The notes under the pieces are model-generated. The model was not told the DNA's origin. It made no database searches and saw only the letters and a program-made list of their open reading frames with translations. A stretch of 64,000 nt of DNA, taken from NCBI GenBank assembly GCA_002928875.1, contig PERO01000019.1, forward strand, positions 1-64,000. The letters run 5' to 3'. This document shows, one piece after another, positions 49,516-59,495 of this stretch (the first letter of the stretch is position 1; each line of letters opens with the position of its first letter). A program made the translations under genes and the position numbers. The stretch is from Methylobacterium sp. GTDB lineage: Bacteria > Pseudomonadota > Alphaproteobacteria > Rhizobiales > Beijerinckiaceae.

Positions 49516-50253
49516 ATGACCGGTGAATTGACGCTGCCCATCATCGCGCTCGCGGGGCTCCTCTCGTTTCTCAGCCCCTGCGTGCTGCCGCTCGTGCCGC
49601 CGTATCTCGCCTATATCGCGGGGACGAGCGTGAGCGAACTCGCGCAGCAGGAGCGCGTGGATTCCGCCCTGCGCCGCCGCGTGCTGGTCGCGGCCCTGTT
49701 CTTCGTTCTCGGATTTTCGACCGTTTTCATCGCGCTCGGCGCCGGCGCATCGCTGGTCGGCGCGATCCTCCGGGCCTATGCGCATATCCTCGCGCAGGTC
49801 GCGGGCGTGGCGATCATCCTGATGGGTTTGCACTTCCTCGGCGTGTTCCGCATCGCCTTCCTCTCGCGCGAGGCGCGGGTGCAATTGTCACGGCCGCCGG
49901 GCATGGGCGGTGCCTATCTCATGGGTCTCGCCTTCGCCTTTGGCTGGACACCCTGCATCGGCCCGGTTCTGGCGGGCGTGCTGGCGGTCGCGGGCAGCGA
50001 GGCGACGGTCTGGCGTGGTGCGGGGCTGCTGGCGGTCTATTCCGCCGGGCTCGGCGTGCCGTTCCTGCTCGCGGCCTTCGCGATGGGCCCGTTCCTGCGG
50101 TTCCTGAAGGGTTTCCGCGCCAATCTCGGCCACGTGGAGAAGGGGATGGGCGTGCTGCTGGTCATCACCGGCGTGCTGTTCCTCACGGGAACCATCAGCC
50201 AGTTCGGCTTCTATCTGCTGGAAGCGTTCCCGGCACTCGGCAATCTCGGCTGA
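49516..50253 (+). CDS. ccdA: Cytochrome c biogenesis protein CcdA
   Basis: 'GLLSFLSPCVLPLVPPYLAYIAG', 'AFGWTPCIGPVLAGVL'. Confidence 0.93.
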   Translation: MTGELTLPIIALAGLLSFLSPCVLPLVPPYLAYIAGTSVSELAQQERVDSALRRRVLVAALFFVLGFSTVFIALGAGASLVGAILRAYAHILAQVAGVAIILMGLHFLGVFRIAFLSREARVQLSRPPGMGGAYLMGLAFAFGWTPCIGPVLAGVLAVAGSEATVWRGAGLLAVYSAGLGVPFLLAAFAMGPFLRFLKGFRANLGHVEKGMGVLLVITGVLFLTGTISQFGFYLLEAFPALGNLG

Positions 50254-51350
50254 ACGAGGTTCTCGGTCAGGACTTGCGTGATCGGCCGCTCGACGAGGCG
50301 ATGGATGATCAGCGCCAGCACGATCGACAAGGCCATCGCCAGTGCCACCAACGGCCAGAATCCGAGTGTTTCGTGCAGGCCGATCGCGAGCCAGAGCTTG
50401 CGCAGCGCGACGATCACGAAGGGATGCGCGAGGTAGAGCGCGTAGGAGGCATCGCCCAGCATCACCCAAAAGCGGGCAGGGGCGCTTTCCGCGCGCCGCT
50501 CAACGGCCGGTGAGAGGATCAGCGCGGCCATGATCAGGGCGGCCGGCACGCCCCAGCAGGCAAGGCGCTGCCAATCGTTGGGGGTGATCCAGTTTTCCGG
50601 TTTCGTCGCGGCGCCCATCGGGTCGGCCAGTAGGATCACGAAGGCCAGGACCAGTAGGATGAGTTGTGCGCCTCGGGGCAGGCGGATGCCGCGCCGGAAG
50701 GCCATCGCGATGCCCATGCCGGCCACGAATTCGAGCACGACGGGCTTCGCCCAGAACTCGAGCGCCAGCGGCAGGCCGGGCAGGATGGCGCCGAGCGTCA
50801 CCAGCGCCAGCAAGGCGCCGGTGACCGCCCATACCGCCTTTTCCCTTGGCAGGAACAGCGCCGGCGCGAACAGCACGTAGAAGAACATCTCGTAATTCAG
50901 CGTCCAGCCCAGGGTGTAGAACGGGCGGGGATGGCCGTCCCGGAACAGGTCCATGGGCCAGAAGAGGTAGGAGGCGGCGATCTCGCCCCATGAGAAATCC
51001 GGCCGGTTCGCCTCCCGCCCGAACTGGGTCGCGAGGATCAGATAGGCCGTGGCCAGCAGCCAGTAGAGCGGCACGATGCGGATGAGGCGGCGCAGCATGA
51101 AGGCGCGCGCGGCACCTTCGCGCCCGAACAGCCGCTCGGAGGCATGCACCATGATGAAGCCGGAAATGACGAAGAACAGGTCGACCCCCGCGCCCCATGG
51201 CAGGGCATGATTGCGGGTGAAGGCCTGCCCGGCACGCATCGCGCTCACCAGCGCATCGTGCTGCGCATGGCCGAACACGACCGTCAGCGCGGCGATCGCC
51301 CGCAGGACCTGCAGGACAGCGATCTGCGACGGCGCGGATTGGGAACCCAT
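50211..51350 (-). CDS. Acyltransferase family 3 membrane protein (OafA-like)
   Basis: 'VLQVLRAIAALTVVFGHAQHD...GVDLFFVISGFIMVHASERLFGREG'; start set at MGSQSAPSQ. Confidence 0.9.
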   Translation of the reverse strand: MGSQSAPSQIAVLQVLRAIAALTVVFGHAQHDALVSAMRAGQAFTRNHALPWGAGVDLFFVISGFIMVHASERLFGREGAARAFMLRRLIRIVPLYWLLATAYLILATQFGREANRPDFSWGEIAASYLFWPMDLFRDGHPRPFYTLGWTLNYEMFFYVLFAPALFLPREKAVWAVTGALLALVTLGAILPGLPLALEFWAKPVVLEFVAGMGIAMAFRRGIRLPRGAQLILLVLAFVILLADPMGAATKPENWITPNDWQRLACWGVPAALIMAALILSPAVERRAESAPARFWVMLGDASYALYLAHPFVIVALRKLWLAIGLHETLGFWPLVALAMALSIVLALIIHRLVERPITQVLTENLVQPRLPSAGNASSR

Positions 51351-51482
51351 CGGCGTTCGGCCTTTCGTTTGGCCGATGCTCGCACGGGAAGTTTGACAGG
51401 CCGTTTCGGCCTTCACGAAATCGGGTGGCCCCGGGGCGCCTCGCGCCGCAATCTCCGCGCGTCACTCACGAAGGAGACCCGC

Positions 51483-52007
51483 ATGTCCGCCACTCTCGCC
51501 CTGTCGCCCGACCGTCCCCGCGCCGAACCCGCGCTCGCGCTGCGGTTCCAGAGCCTCTCGCCCGACGCCTTCGCGCCCCTGTTCGAACTCACGGATGCCG
51601 CTTTGTTCGATCGCGGGATGCGCCGCGTGATCGCGAGCGAGGAGCCCGGCATCAGCTATCCCTGCCGCGTGAGCCTCGACTACGCCCGTGCCGGTGAGGA
51701 ATTGCTGCTCGTGAACCATCGTCATCTCGACCGGGGCACGACGCCTTATCGCGCCGAAGGGCCGGTCTATGTGCGGCGCGTCGCCGAGGCCTATGCCGCG
51801 ACCAGCGCCTTTCCGCCCATCATCATGCAGCGCGAAATGGCCGTGCGCGCCTATGATCACGACGGGATCATGGTCGAGGCGGATCTCGCCGCGAAGGAGG
51901 AATTGAAGGCGCTCACCCGGGCCTGGCTCGCGCGCCCCGACGTGGCGCATGTCGATTTCCATTCCGCCCGGCGCGGTTGCTTCTTCTGCCGCGTCTTCCG
52001 GGCCTGA
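51483..52007 (+). CDS. DUF1203-type protein
   Basis: 'YPCRVSLDYARAGEELLLVNHRHLDRGTTPYRAEGPVYVRR', C-term 'HVDFHSARRGCFFCRVFRA'. Confidence 0.8.
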   Translation: MSATLALSPDRPRAEPALALRFQSLSPDAFAPLFELTDAALFDRGMRRVIASEEPGISYPCRVSLDYARAGEELLLVNHRHLDRGTTPYRAEGPVYVRRVAEAYAATSAFPPIIMQREMAVRAYDHDGIMVEADLAAKEELKALTRAWLARPDVAHVDFHSARRGCFFCRVFRA

Positions 52008-52013
52008 AACGCA

Positions 52014-52039
52014 GAAAGCCCGCCTTGCGGCGGGCTTTC
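52014..52039. terminator. Bidirectional terminator between the DUF1203 gene and livJ
   Basis: Perfect 11-bp arms gaaagcccgcc-ttgc-ggcgggctttc. Confidence 0.8.
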
Positions 52040-52062
52040 CCGATTGGCAATCCGCGAACGGA

Positions 52063-53184
52063 TTACGGATTCTGGATGTAGGTCACCTTGCCGTCCGCAC
52101 CCTTCTTCCAGGTGTACATGACGTAGTCCGGACGGGTGATGTCGCCCTTCTTGTCGAAGGAGAGTTCGCCGATCACGGTCTTGAACTTCTGACCGGACTT
52201 GATCTGCTCGGCGACCTTCTTCGGGTCGAGCGACTTCGCGGCTTCCGCCGCCTGCGCCATCACTTCCACGGCCGCGTAGGAGTAGAGCGTGTAGGCTTCC
52301 GGGTTGATGCCCTTGGCCTTGAAGGCCGCGACGACCTTCTGGGCTTCCGGACGGTTGCGCGGGTCCGGCGGGAAGGTCATCAGGGTGCCTTCGACGCCCG
52401 GGCCGCCGATGGTGGCGAACTCGTCCGAGGTGATGCCGTCACCCGACATCAGCACGGCGTTGAGACCCTGGTCGCGCATCTGGCGCACGATCAGGCCGCC
52501 TTCGGTGTGCAGGCCGCCCCAGTAGACGACGTCCACGCCGGCATTCTTCATCTTGGTGATGAGCGCCGAGAAATCCTTCTCGCCGGTGTTCACACCTTCA
52601 TAGATGACTTCGCGCACGTTCTTGGCGTTCATCGCCTTCTTGGTCTCGTCCGCGAGGCCCTGGCCGTAGGTGGTCTTGTCGTGAACGACCGCGACCTTCT
52701 TGTTGGCGAGGTTCTTCACGATGTAATCGGCCGCGACCGCGCCCTGCTGGTCATCGCGACCGCAGGTGCGGAACACGTTCCAGAGGCCACGCTCGGTGAT
52801 CTTCGGGTTGGTGGCGGAGGGCGAGATCATGAGGATCCCGTTCTCGGCATAGACTTCCGAAGCCGGCATCGTCACGCCGGAGTTGAAGTGGCCGACCACG
52901 AACTTGATGCCGTCGCCCACGAACTTGTTCGCAACCGAAACGCCCTGCTTCGGGTCCGACACGTCATCGCCCTTCGCGGGCGCGGCGAACTTCTGGCCGA
53001 GCACGCCGCCGGCGGCGTTGATGTCGGCGATCGCCTGCTCGGTGCCGTCCGTCAGCTGCTTGCCGAAGGCGGCGTTCGGGCCGGTGATCGGACCGGCCAC
53101 GCCGATCTTGATCTGGGCCTGGGCCACCGACGACAGCGTCAGCGCTGCGGCCATGGCGACACCGGCCAACAAGGTCTTTTTCAT
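52063..53184 (-). CDS. livJ: Branched-chain amino acid ABC transporter substrate-binding protein
   Basis: Signal peptide, 'IKIGVAGPITGPNAAFGKQLTDGTEQAIADINAAGGVLGQK'. Confidence 0.93.
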   Translation of the reverse strand: MKKTLLAGVAMAAALTLSSVAQAQIKIGVAGPITGPNAAFGKQLTDGTEQAIADINAAGGVLGQKFAAPAKGDDVSDPKQGVSVANKFVGDGIKFVVGHFNSGVTMPASEVYAENGILMISPSATNPKITERGLWNVFRTCGRDDQQGAVAADYIVKNLANKKVAVVHDKTTYGQGLADETKKAMNAKNVREVIYEGVNTGEKDFSALITKMKNAGVDVVYWGGLHTEGGLIVRQMRDQGLNAVLMSGDGITSDEFATIGGPGVEGTLMTFPPDPRNRPEAQKVVAAFKAKGINPEAYTLYSYAAVEVMAQAAEAAKSLDPKKVAEQIKSGQKFKTVIGELSFDKKGDITRPDYVMYTWKKGADGKVTYIQNP

Positions 53185-53337
53185 CAGGTCTCTCCCTGCG
53201 ATTCTTTCATGTTGCGGGTCACACGCCACCCGCGAAGCGTTCTCGAAGCGCGGCTCCCGAAAGAGGCCGCGCCTGATCTCATCAAAGCGGGTTTTCAGCA
53301 TGCTGTCACCCACCTTGAATTCCCCTGTGCGGCGGCG

Positions 53338-53697
53338 TTACGCCCCCGCTTTCCTGCGCCACGAGACGAACGAGTTCTTCTCGAAGGCGAAGCCGTACTG
53401 GCGCGCCATCTGGTTGGCGCGCTCGTGACGCCAGCCGATATAGGCTGCGACAAAAATCAGAATGGTGTCAACGATGTAGTAGCGCAGCGACAGCAGCGTG
53501 CCATGGAACATCGCGAAGTGGATGAAGCGCACCGCGCCGCCCAGCAGCAGCATGTAGGGGATGAGGATCCAGATCGGCTTCCAGGTCTTCGCGACCGCGA
53601 TCCCCGTCCGCCAGGCCGCCCAGCCGCCCATCGCCACCGTGACGAGCAGGAACAGCCAGATCGACGGTTCCTCGTAGAGAATGCCTTGCAGGTCCAT
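53338..53697 (-). CDS. Conserved small membrane protein of liv operon (DUF6867-like)
   Basis: 119-aa TM protein between livF and livJ on the same strand. Confidence 0.65.
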   Translation of the reverse strand: MDLQGILYEEPSIWLFLLVTVAMGGWAAWRTGIAVAKTWKPIWILIPYMLLLGGAVRFIHFAMFHGTLLSLRYYIVDTILIFVAAYIGWRHERANQMARQYGFAFEKNSFVSWRRKAGA

Positions 53698-54467
53698 CAG
53701 TGATGCCCCCCCTCGAGATAGGCCGCCTTCACCTGCGGGTTGGTGAGCAGTTCCTTGCCCGTGCCGCTCATGGTGATGACGCCGTTGACCATGACATAGG
53801 CGCGATGCGCCAGTTTCAGCGCGTGATAGGCGTTCTGCTCCACGAGGAAGATGGTCATGCCATCGGTGCGGTTCACATCCTTGATGACCTCGAAGATCTG
53901 CCGGACGATCAGCGGCGCGAGGCCCAGCGAGGGCTCGTCGAGCAGCAGCAGCTTCGGCCGGGCCATCAGCGCGCGGGCGATGGCGAGCATCTGCTGCTCG
54001 CCGCCCGAAAGCGTGCCGCCACGCTGCTGGAGGCGCTCCTTGAGGCGGGGGAAGATCGTGCAGACCTTCTCGAGATCCTGGTTGAAATGGGCGAGGTTGT
54101 TGACCGTCGCGCCCATCTGCAGGTTTTCGAGCACGGACATGCGCGGGAAGATGCGGCGCCCTTCCGGCGATTGCGCGATGCCGAGCCGCGCGATCTCGTG
54201 CGTCGGCAGCCGCGTGATGTCGCGGCCTTCATAGATTACCTGGCCTTCGCGCGCCTGCGGCTTGCCGAAGATCGTCATCATCAGCGTCGACTTGCCGGCA
54301 CCGTTGGCGCCGATCAGCGTGACGATCTCGCCCGGCTTCACATCGATATCGACGCCCTTCAGCGCGATGATGTTGCCGTAATAGGTCTTCACGCCGCGCA
54401 CGGCGAGCAGCAGGCCGTCGGTGGAGGAGGCGGGAGTGCCGCCCGCCATGGGAGAGGTCATGGTCAT
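53697..54467 (-). CDS. livF: Branched-chain amino acid ABC transporter ATP-binding protein
   Basis: 'GANGAGKSTLMMTIFG', 'LSGGEQQMLAIARALMARPKLLLLDEPSLGLAPLIV'. Confidence 0.94.
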   Translation of the reverse strand: MTMTSPMAGGTPASSTDGLLLAVRGVKTYYGNIIALKGVDIDVKPGEIVTLIGANGAGKSTLMMTIFGKPQAREGQVIYEGRDITRLPTHEIARLGIAQSPEGRRIFPRMSVLENLQMGATVNNLAHFNQDLEKVCTIFPRLKERLQQRGGTLSGGEQQMLAIARALMARPKLLLLDEPSLGLAPLIVRQIFEVIKDVNRTDGMTIFLVEQNAYHALKLAHRAYVMVNGVITMSGTGKELLTNPQVKAAYLEGGHH

Positions 54468-55378
54468 GCGCCCACCTCCGCTTCCACGGCTTCCACTTCG
54501 TCGTCGGGCACGCCGAGATAGGCGGCGATGACCTTCGGGTCGGCCTTCACGTCGGCCGGCGGGCCATCGGCGATCTTGGTGCCGTAATCCAGCACGACGA
54601 CGTGGTCGGAAATCTGCATCACCACGCTCATGTCGTGTTCGATGAGCAGCAACGAGGTGCCGTGATCCGAGCGGATCGATTGCAGCAGCGTGTTGAGCTC
54701 GAGGCTTTCCTTGGGGTTGAGGCCCGCGGCCGGCTCGTCGAGGCAGAGCAGCACGGGGTCCGTGCACATCGCGCGGGCGATTTCCAGCCGGCGCTGGTCG
54801 CCATAGGGCAGGTCGCCGGCGGGATCGTCGGCGCGGTCAATCAGCTTGGTCTTCTCGAGCCAGTATTTCGCCTTCTCGATCGCCGCCTTCTCGGAACGGC
54901 GGAAGCTCTTGAGGCCGAGAAGCCCGCCGATCGTCCAGTTCGAGGCGACCATCAGCGGGTTGTGCTGCGCGACCATCAGGTTCTCGAGCACGGTCATGCC
55001 CGAGAAAAGGCGGATGTTCTGGAAGGTGCGGGCCACATGTGCCCTGGCCGAGATCTCGAAATCCGGCATGCGCTCCAGCAGGTAGAGCGCGCCGCCGGGC
55101 CCGGCGAGGGTGGGGGAGGAACTGTCCGTCAGCGTCTCCACATGCCCTTCGAACGGAATCGTGCCCTGCCGCAGCGCGATGCGCCCCACGGTCGGCTTGT
55201 AGAAGCCGGTGATGCAGTTGAACACCGTCGTCTTGCCGGCGCCATTCGGGCCGATCAGCGCGGTGATGTCGCCGCGTCCGGCCGAGAAGGAGAGATCGTT
55301 GACGGCAACGAGGCCGCCGAACCGCATGGTGAGGTTCTCGACCTTGAGAACCGGGTCATGAATCCAGCGTTGCATCAA
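54464..55378 (-). CDS. livG: Branched-chain amino acid ABC transporter ATP-binding protein
   Basis: 'GPNGAGKTTVFNCITGFYKPT', 'LPYGDQRRLEIARAMCTDPVLLCLDEPAAGLNPKES'. Confidence 0.94.
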   Translation of the reverse strand: MMQRWIHDPVLKVENLTMRFGGLVAVNDLSFSAGRGDITALIGPNGAGKTTVFNCITGFYKPTVGRIALRQGTIPFEGHVETLTDSSSPTLAGPGGALYLLERMPDFEISARAHVARTFQNIRLFSGMTVLENLMVAQHNPLMVASNWTIGGLLGLKSFRRSEKAAIEKAKYWLEKTKLIDRADDPAGDLPYGDQRRLEIARAMCTDPVLLCLDEPAAGLNPKESLELNTLLQSIRSDHGTSLLLIEHDMSVVMQISDHVVVLDYGTKIADGPPADVKADPKVIAAYLGVPDDEVEAVEAEVGA

Positions 55379-55391
55379 TGGATGTCCTTTC

Positions 55392-55436
55392 GGATGATCT
55401 TGTCCGAAAACCGGGAACCACTTTTCGGGATCATCC
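55392..55436. repeat. Interspersed palindrome (GGATGATC...GATCATCC)
   Basis: ggatgatcttgtccgaaaaccgggaaccacttttcgggatcatcc; 8-bp arms; overlaps the livM stop codon. Confidence 0.65.
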
Positions 55437-56858
55437 GTGCCCCTCTTTCACATGGTCGGAGGACACGGTCTTCTTCTCCTTCAGGAACACCGAAGGTTCG
55501 CGCACGGAAATCAGCCCGCGCGGCTTCCAGAGCATCATCAGCACCATGCAGAGGCCGAAGATCAGCATGCGATACTGCGCGGGGTCGAAATTCGGGCCGA
55601 AGATCACCTTGAGCGCATCGAGTTCGCGCAGGAGTTCCACGCCACCCACCAGCAGGATCGAGGCGATCACCACGCCGAGCAGGCTGCCCATGCCGCCGAG
55701 CACCACGATGGCAAGGATCTGCGCGCTTTCGAGGAACACGAAGCTCTCGGGCGAGATGAAGCCCTGGCGCGCGGCGAAGAAGGCGCCCGCGAAACCGCCG
55801 AACATCGCGCCGATCGCGAAGGCTGTCAGCTTGGTGCTCACCGTGTTGATGCCGAGCGAACGGCAGGCGATCTCGTCCTCGCGCAGGGCTTCCCAGGCGC
55901 GGCCGACCGGCAGCTTCCTCAGCCGCGAGGACACGCCCGCCGTGATCAGCGCCAGCACGAGGATGACGTAGAACAGGAAGATCGTGCGATAGATCGGCGA
56001 GAATTCGAGCCCGAACCGCGCGGCAAAGCCGCTATCCGAGGCATTGAACGGTATCCCGAAGAAACTCGGTCTCGGGATGGACGAGATGCCCGCATAGCCG
56101 CCCGAGAACTCCACCCAGTTGATCAGCACGAGGCGGATGATCTCGCCGAAGGCCAGCGTCACGATCGCGAGGTAGTCGCCCCGCAGACGCAGCACCGGGA
56201 AACCCAGCAGCACGCCCCAGAAGGCCGCGAGGATGCCCGCGACCGGCAGGCAGATCCAGAATGCCCAGAGCGGCCAGAAGGTCGGGCCGATGAGATCCGC
56301 CATGAAGGCCTTCACCGGCTCGCTGGTGGCAAAAAGCGCGTAGGAATAGGCGCCGACCGCGTAGAAGGCGACATAGCCGAGATCGAGCAGGCCCGCGAGG
56401 CCCACCACGATGTTCAGCCCCCAGCCCAGCATGATGTAGATCAGGATCTGGATGCCGAAATTGTCGATCCACTTGATCGCGCCCGAGGGGCCGGCGGTGG
56501 CCAGCACCATCATGGGATAGGCGAAGAGGAAGCCCACGAAGACCGGCAGGCCGTATTTCTCGAGCTTCAGCGCGAGATCGCCCTTGGCCTTCTTTTCCTT
56601 GGCCGGGCCGAGCGTATCGCGATGGGCATAGTAGAGGCCGATCGCGAGGCGGCCGACAAAGACCACGCCGCAGATGATCGCCAGCATGCCGGGGCGCAGC
56701 AGCAGCACCATCTGGTTGTTGAGCGACTGGTCGGTCTTGACGCCGATCAGCAGCGCGAAGAGCCCGAAAGCCACCAGGGTCGCGAGGATCGCGTCGCGCA
56801 GGATCTGCCCGTAATCGATCTTCGGCATGGAGCCGGGAGGAGAATACGCGTTCGACAT
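55431..56858 (-). CDS. livM: Branched-chain amino acid ABC transporter permease LivM
   Basis: 'GLAGLLDLGYVAFYAVGAYSYALF', 'PVGRAWEALREDEIACRSLGIN'. Confidence 0.94.
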   Translation of the reverse strand: MSNAYSPPGSMPKIDYGQILRDAILATLVAFGLFALLIGVKTDQSLNNQMVLLLRPGMLAIICGVVFVGRLAIGLYYAHRDTLGPAKEKKAKGDLALKLEKYGLPVFVGFLFAYPMMVLATAGPSGAIKWIDNFGIQILIYIMLGWGLNIVVGLAGLLDLGYVAFYAVGAYSYALFATSEPVKAFMADLIGPTFWPLWAFWICLPVAGILAAFWGVLLGFPVLRLRGDYLAIVTLAFGEIIRLVLINWVEFSGGYAGISSIPRPSFFGIPFNASDSGFAARFGLEFSPIYRTIFLFYVILVLALITAGVSSRLRKLPVGRAWEALREDEIACRSLGINTVSTKLTAFAIGAMFGGFAGAFFAARQGFISPESFVFLESAQILAIVVLGGMGSLLGVVIASILLVGGVELLRELDALKVIFGPNFDPAQYRMLIFGLCMVLMMLWKPRGLISVREPSVFLKEKKTVSSDHVKEGHG

Positions 56859-56859
56859 C

Positions 56860-57783
56860 TTACACCTTCTCGACTTCCGGCTTGCCGAGCAGGCCCTGCG
56901 GCATGAAGATCAACACGATCGCCAGGATCGAGAAGGCCGCGACATCCTTGTAGTCGATGGAGAAATAGGCCGACCACAAGGTCTCGATCAGCCCGATCAG
57001 CAGGCCGCCGAGCACCGCGCCCGGCAGCGAGCCGATGCCGCCGAGCACGGCCGCCGTGAAGGCCTTCACGCCCGGCACGAAACCGTCGGAGAACACCACC
57101 ACGCCGTAATAGTTCAGGAACAGCGTGCCCGCGACCGCCGCCAAAGCGGCGCCCATGATGAAGGTGATCGAAATCGTGCGGTTCACGTTGATGCCGAGCA
57201 GCTCGGCCATCTTCTGGTCCTGCTCGCAGGCACGCTGCGCGCGCCCCAGCGGGGTCTTCTGCACCACATACCAGAAGACCGAGAGCAGGACGACCGTGGT
57301 CACCATGATCAGGATCTGCTTGTAGGAAATCGCGACCGCGAAGCCATCCTTCTGCATCAGCACGATGGATTCACGCATCACCGGCGGGATCGGCTTGTTG
57401 CGCGGTCCCTGGGCAACCTGCACAAAATTCATCAGCAGGATCGACATGCCGATGGCCGAAATCAGCGGCGCGAGGCGGAACGAACCGCGCAGCTTGCGAT
57501 AGGCCACGCGTTCGATCGTCCAGCCGTAGAGCGCCGTCACGGCCATCGACACCAGCAGTGCCAGCACCAGCGCCAGGAAGACCACGCCGCCGGATAGCCC
57601 GAGAAGCGCCGTGACGGCCATGAAAACGATCAGCGCCACGAAGGCGGAGATCATGAACACATCGCCATGCGAGAAGTTCACCATGCCGATGATGCCGAAC
57701 ACCATCGTGTAGCCAATGGCGATCAGCCCGTAGACCGCGCCAAGCGACAGCCCGTTGATGACTTGCTGCAGAAAGACTTCCAT
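56860..57783 (-). CDS. livH: Branched-chain amino acid ABC transporter permease LivH
   Basis: 'QQVINGLSLGAVYGLIAIGYTMVFGIIGMVNFSHGDVFM'. Confidence 0.94.
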   Translation of the reverse strand: MEVFLQQVINGLSLGAVYGLIAIGYTMVFGIIGMVNFSHGDVFMISAFVALIVFMAVTALLGLSGGVVFLALVLALLVSMAVTALYGWTIERVAYRKLRGSFRLAPLISAIGMSILLMNFVQVAQGPRNKPIPPVMRESIVLMQKDGFAVAISYKQILIMVTTVVLLSVFWYVVQKTPLGRAQRACEQDQKMAELLGINVNRTISITFIMGAALAAVAGTLFLNYYGVVVFSDGFVPGVKAFTAAVLGGIGSLPGAVLGGLLIGLIETLWSAYFSIDYKDVAAFSILAIVLIFMPQGLLGKPEVEKV

Positions 57784-57980
57784 TCCCCTCACGCCTCTCC
57801 CGGACGCACGCCCCGTCTTTGGTGCGGAGACCCGTCAAGCGGATTTCGTGCCAACCCTGGTGGCCGCTCCCGAGGCCGCCAGAGTGCCCGACGCTATCAG
57901 CGGATGAAAACCGCCGCAATCGGAGCCGTGCAAGAAGTGGCGCAAGCGAGGCCCGGCATCAATCCCGCAATCCGGCGTTG

Positions 57981-58016
57981 TGGCGGGGAATTCCGCCAAA
58001 ATTTGCCACTCTGGCA
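57981..58016. promoter_or_regulatory. Pair of adjacent inverted repeats between the 4HypE gene and livH
   Basis: TGGCGG-N6-CCGCCA (57981-57998) and TGCCA-CTC-TGGCA (58004-58016). Confidence 0.35.
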
Positions 58017-58045
58017 GGGATTTCCACAATGGACTGCGCAAAATG

Positions 58046-59062
58046 TCAGGACTCGAGACGATCGGCGAGCACAAAGCCATGCCGGAAGGGGTCGTGATCA
58101 TCGACGAAGATCGTGTTGAGCCCGGTCATCACGGCCCAGCCCTCGATGGAGGGAATGATGGCGGGGAAGTCGCCAACCCGCGTTTCCCCCTCGATCCGGG
58201 CCTGGAAGAGCGAGCCGATGATGCTCTCGTGCACGAAGGTTTCACCCGCCTTGATGCGGCCCTTCGCGGCCCATTGCGCGAGCCTTGCCGAGGTGCCCGT
58301 GCCGCAAGGGCTGCGGTCGATCGCCTTGTCGCCATAGAACACGGCATTGCGCGCGGTCGCGCCCGCCACGGTCGGCGCGCCGGTCCAGAGCACGTGCCGG
58401 CAGCCGCGAATGGCCGGATTTTCCGGATGGACGCATTCGATCGTGCGGTTCACCGCCTCCCGCACCCGCGGGCTGAGCCGCAGGATATCCGAGGGGTTGA
58501 GATCAGCGATGTCGCGGAAGGCGGGCTGGGGATCGACGATCGCGTAGAAATTCCCGCCATAGGAAATGTCGACCACCAGTTCGCCGAAGCCCGCCACGTC
58601 GAGCTTCACTTCGGTCTTGTAGAGGAAGGAGGGGATGTTGATGAGCTTCACGCTCGTCACGCGGCCTCCGGCCTCGGTGTAATGCGCTTCGACGAGACCC
58701 GCGGGCGTGTCGAGCCGCAGGATGCCCGGCGTCTTCGGCTTCACCTGGCCCTGTTCGAGAGCGAAGGTGACGGTGCCGATGGTGCCGTGCCCGCACATCG
58801 GCAGGCAGCCGCTCGTCTCGATGAAGAGGATCGCGATGTCGCAATCCGGCCGCGTCGCGGGGTAGAGGATGGAGCCGGACATCATGTCGTGCCCGCGCGG
58901 TTCGAACATCAGCGCGGTGCGGATCCAGTCGTGATGCGCGAGGAAATCGTCGCGCTTCGCGCTCATGTCGGCGCCCTTGAGCACCGGGCCACCGCCCACG
59001 ACCATGCGGACGGGATTGCCGCAGGTATGCCCGTCGACGCAGAAAAACGTATGCCTTGCCAT
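58046..59062 (-). CDS. 4-hydroxyproline 2-epimerase / proline racemase family
   Basis: Both catalytic Cys motifs present: 'MCGHGTIG' and 'DRSPCGTGTSA'; 'CVDGHTCGNPVRMVVGG'. Confidence 0.9.
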   Translation of the reverse strand: MARHTFFCVDGHTCGNPVRMVVGGGPVLKGADMSAKRDDFLAHHDWIRTALMFEPRGHDMMSGSILYPATRPDCDIAILFIETSGCLPMCGHGTIGTVTFALEQGQVKPKTPGILRLDTPAGLVEAHYTEAGGRVTSVKLINIPSFLYKTEVKLDVAGFGELVVDISYGGNFYAIVDPQPAFRDIADLNPSDILRLSPRVREAVNRTIECVHPENPAIRGCRHVLWTGAPTVAGATARNAVFYGDKAIDRSPCGTGTSARLAQWAAKGRIKAGETFVHESIIGSLFQARIEGETRVGDFPAIIPSIEGWAVMTGLNTIFVDDHDPFRHGFVLADRLES

Positions 59063-59084
59063 TGCCTTGCCTGATTTTATTGAA

Positions 59085-59495
59085 TCATTCTCTGAGGATG
59101 GTGCCATCCGCGTTCAGCGTGATCCGGCCCTGCGGCAGGCGCGCCTGCTCGCTCTCCGCGAGGCGGAAGGCCGGCGGCGGCTTCCAGCCCATCTCGCGGC
59201 CCACGACACAACCGATGAGCAGGATGGCATCCGGCGCCGCGAGCAGCAGGGCGGCGGGCGCGAGGCCGAGGCGGATGAGTTCGAGCAGCACCGCCGAGGA
59301 GGAGGACGAGCCGATCGTGCCCGGCAGCGCCAGCACCGTTCCGGCGATGCTCGCCCCGCATTGCGGATGCCGCACCTGGATGATGCGGCCCGTCGCCGGG
59401 TCCACCCCGCCCCAGAAGGAGAGCGGCGCGGTCAGTGCCAGAACCGGGCCTTCGACTGCACCGTCGTGATCGGGAAAGAGCGGTTCGGCGCGCAT
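59085..59495 (-). CDS. Aconitase X swivel (small) subunit
   Basis: 'LSFWGGVDPATGRIIQVRHPQCGASIAGTVLALPGTIGSSSSSAVLLELIRLGLAPAALLL'. Confidence 0.85.
   Translation of the reverse strand: MRAEPLFPDHDGAVEGPVLALTAPLSFWGGVDPATGRIIQVRHPQCGASIAGTVLALPGTIGSSSSSAVLLELIRLGLAPAALLLAAPDAILLIGCVVGREMGWKPPPAFRLAESEQARLPQGRITLNADGTILRE

Noticed and set aside
55437-56906. 489-aa plus-strand ORF
   Set aside because: Antisense to livM; Arg/Glu/His-rich shadow composition.
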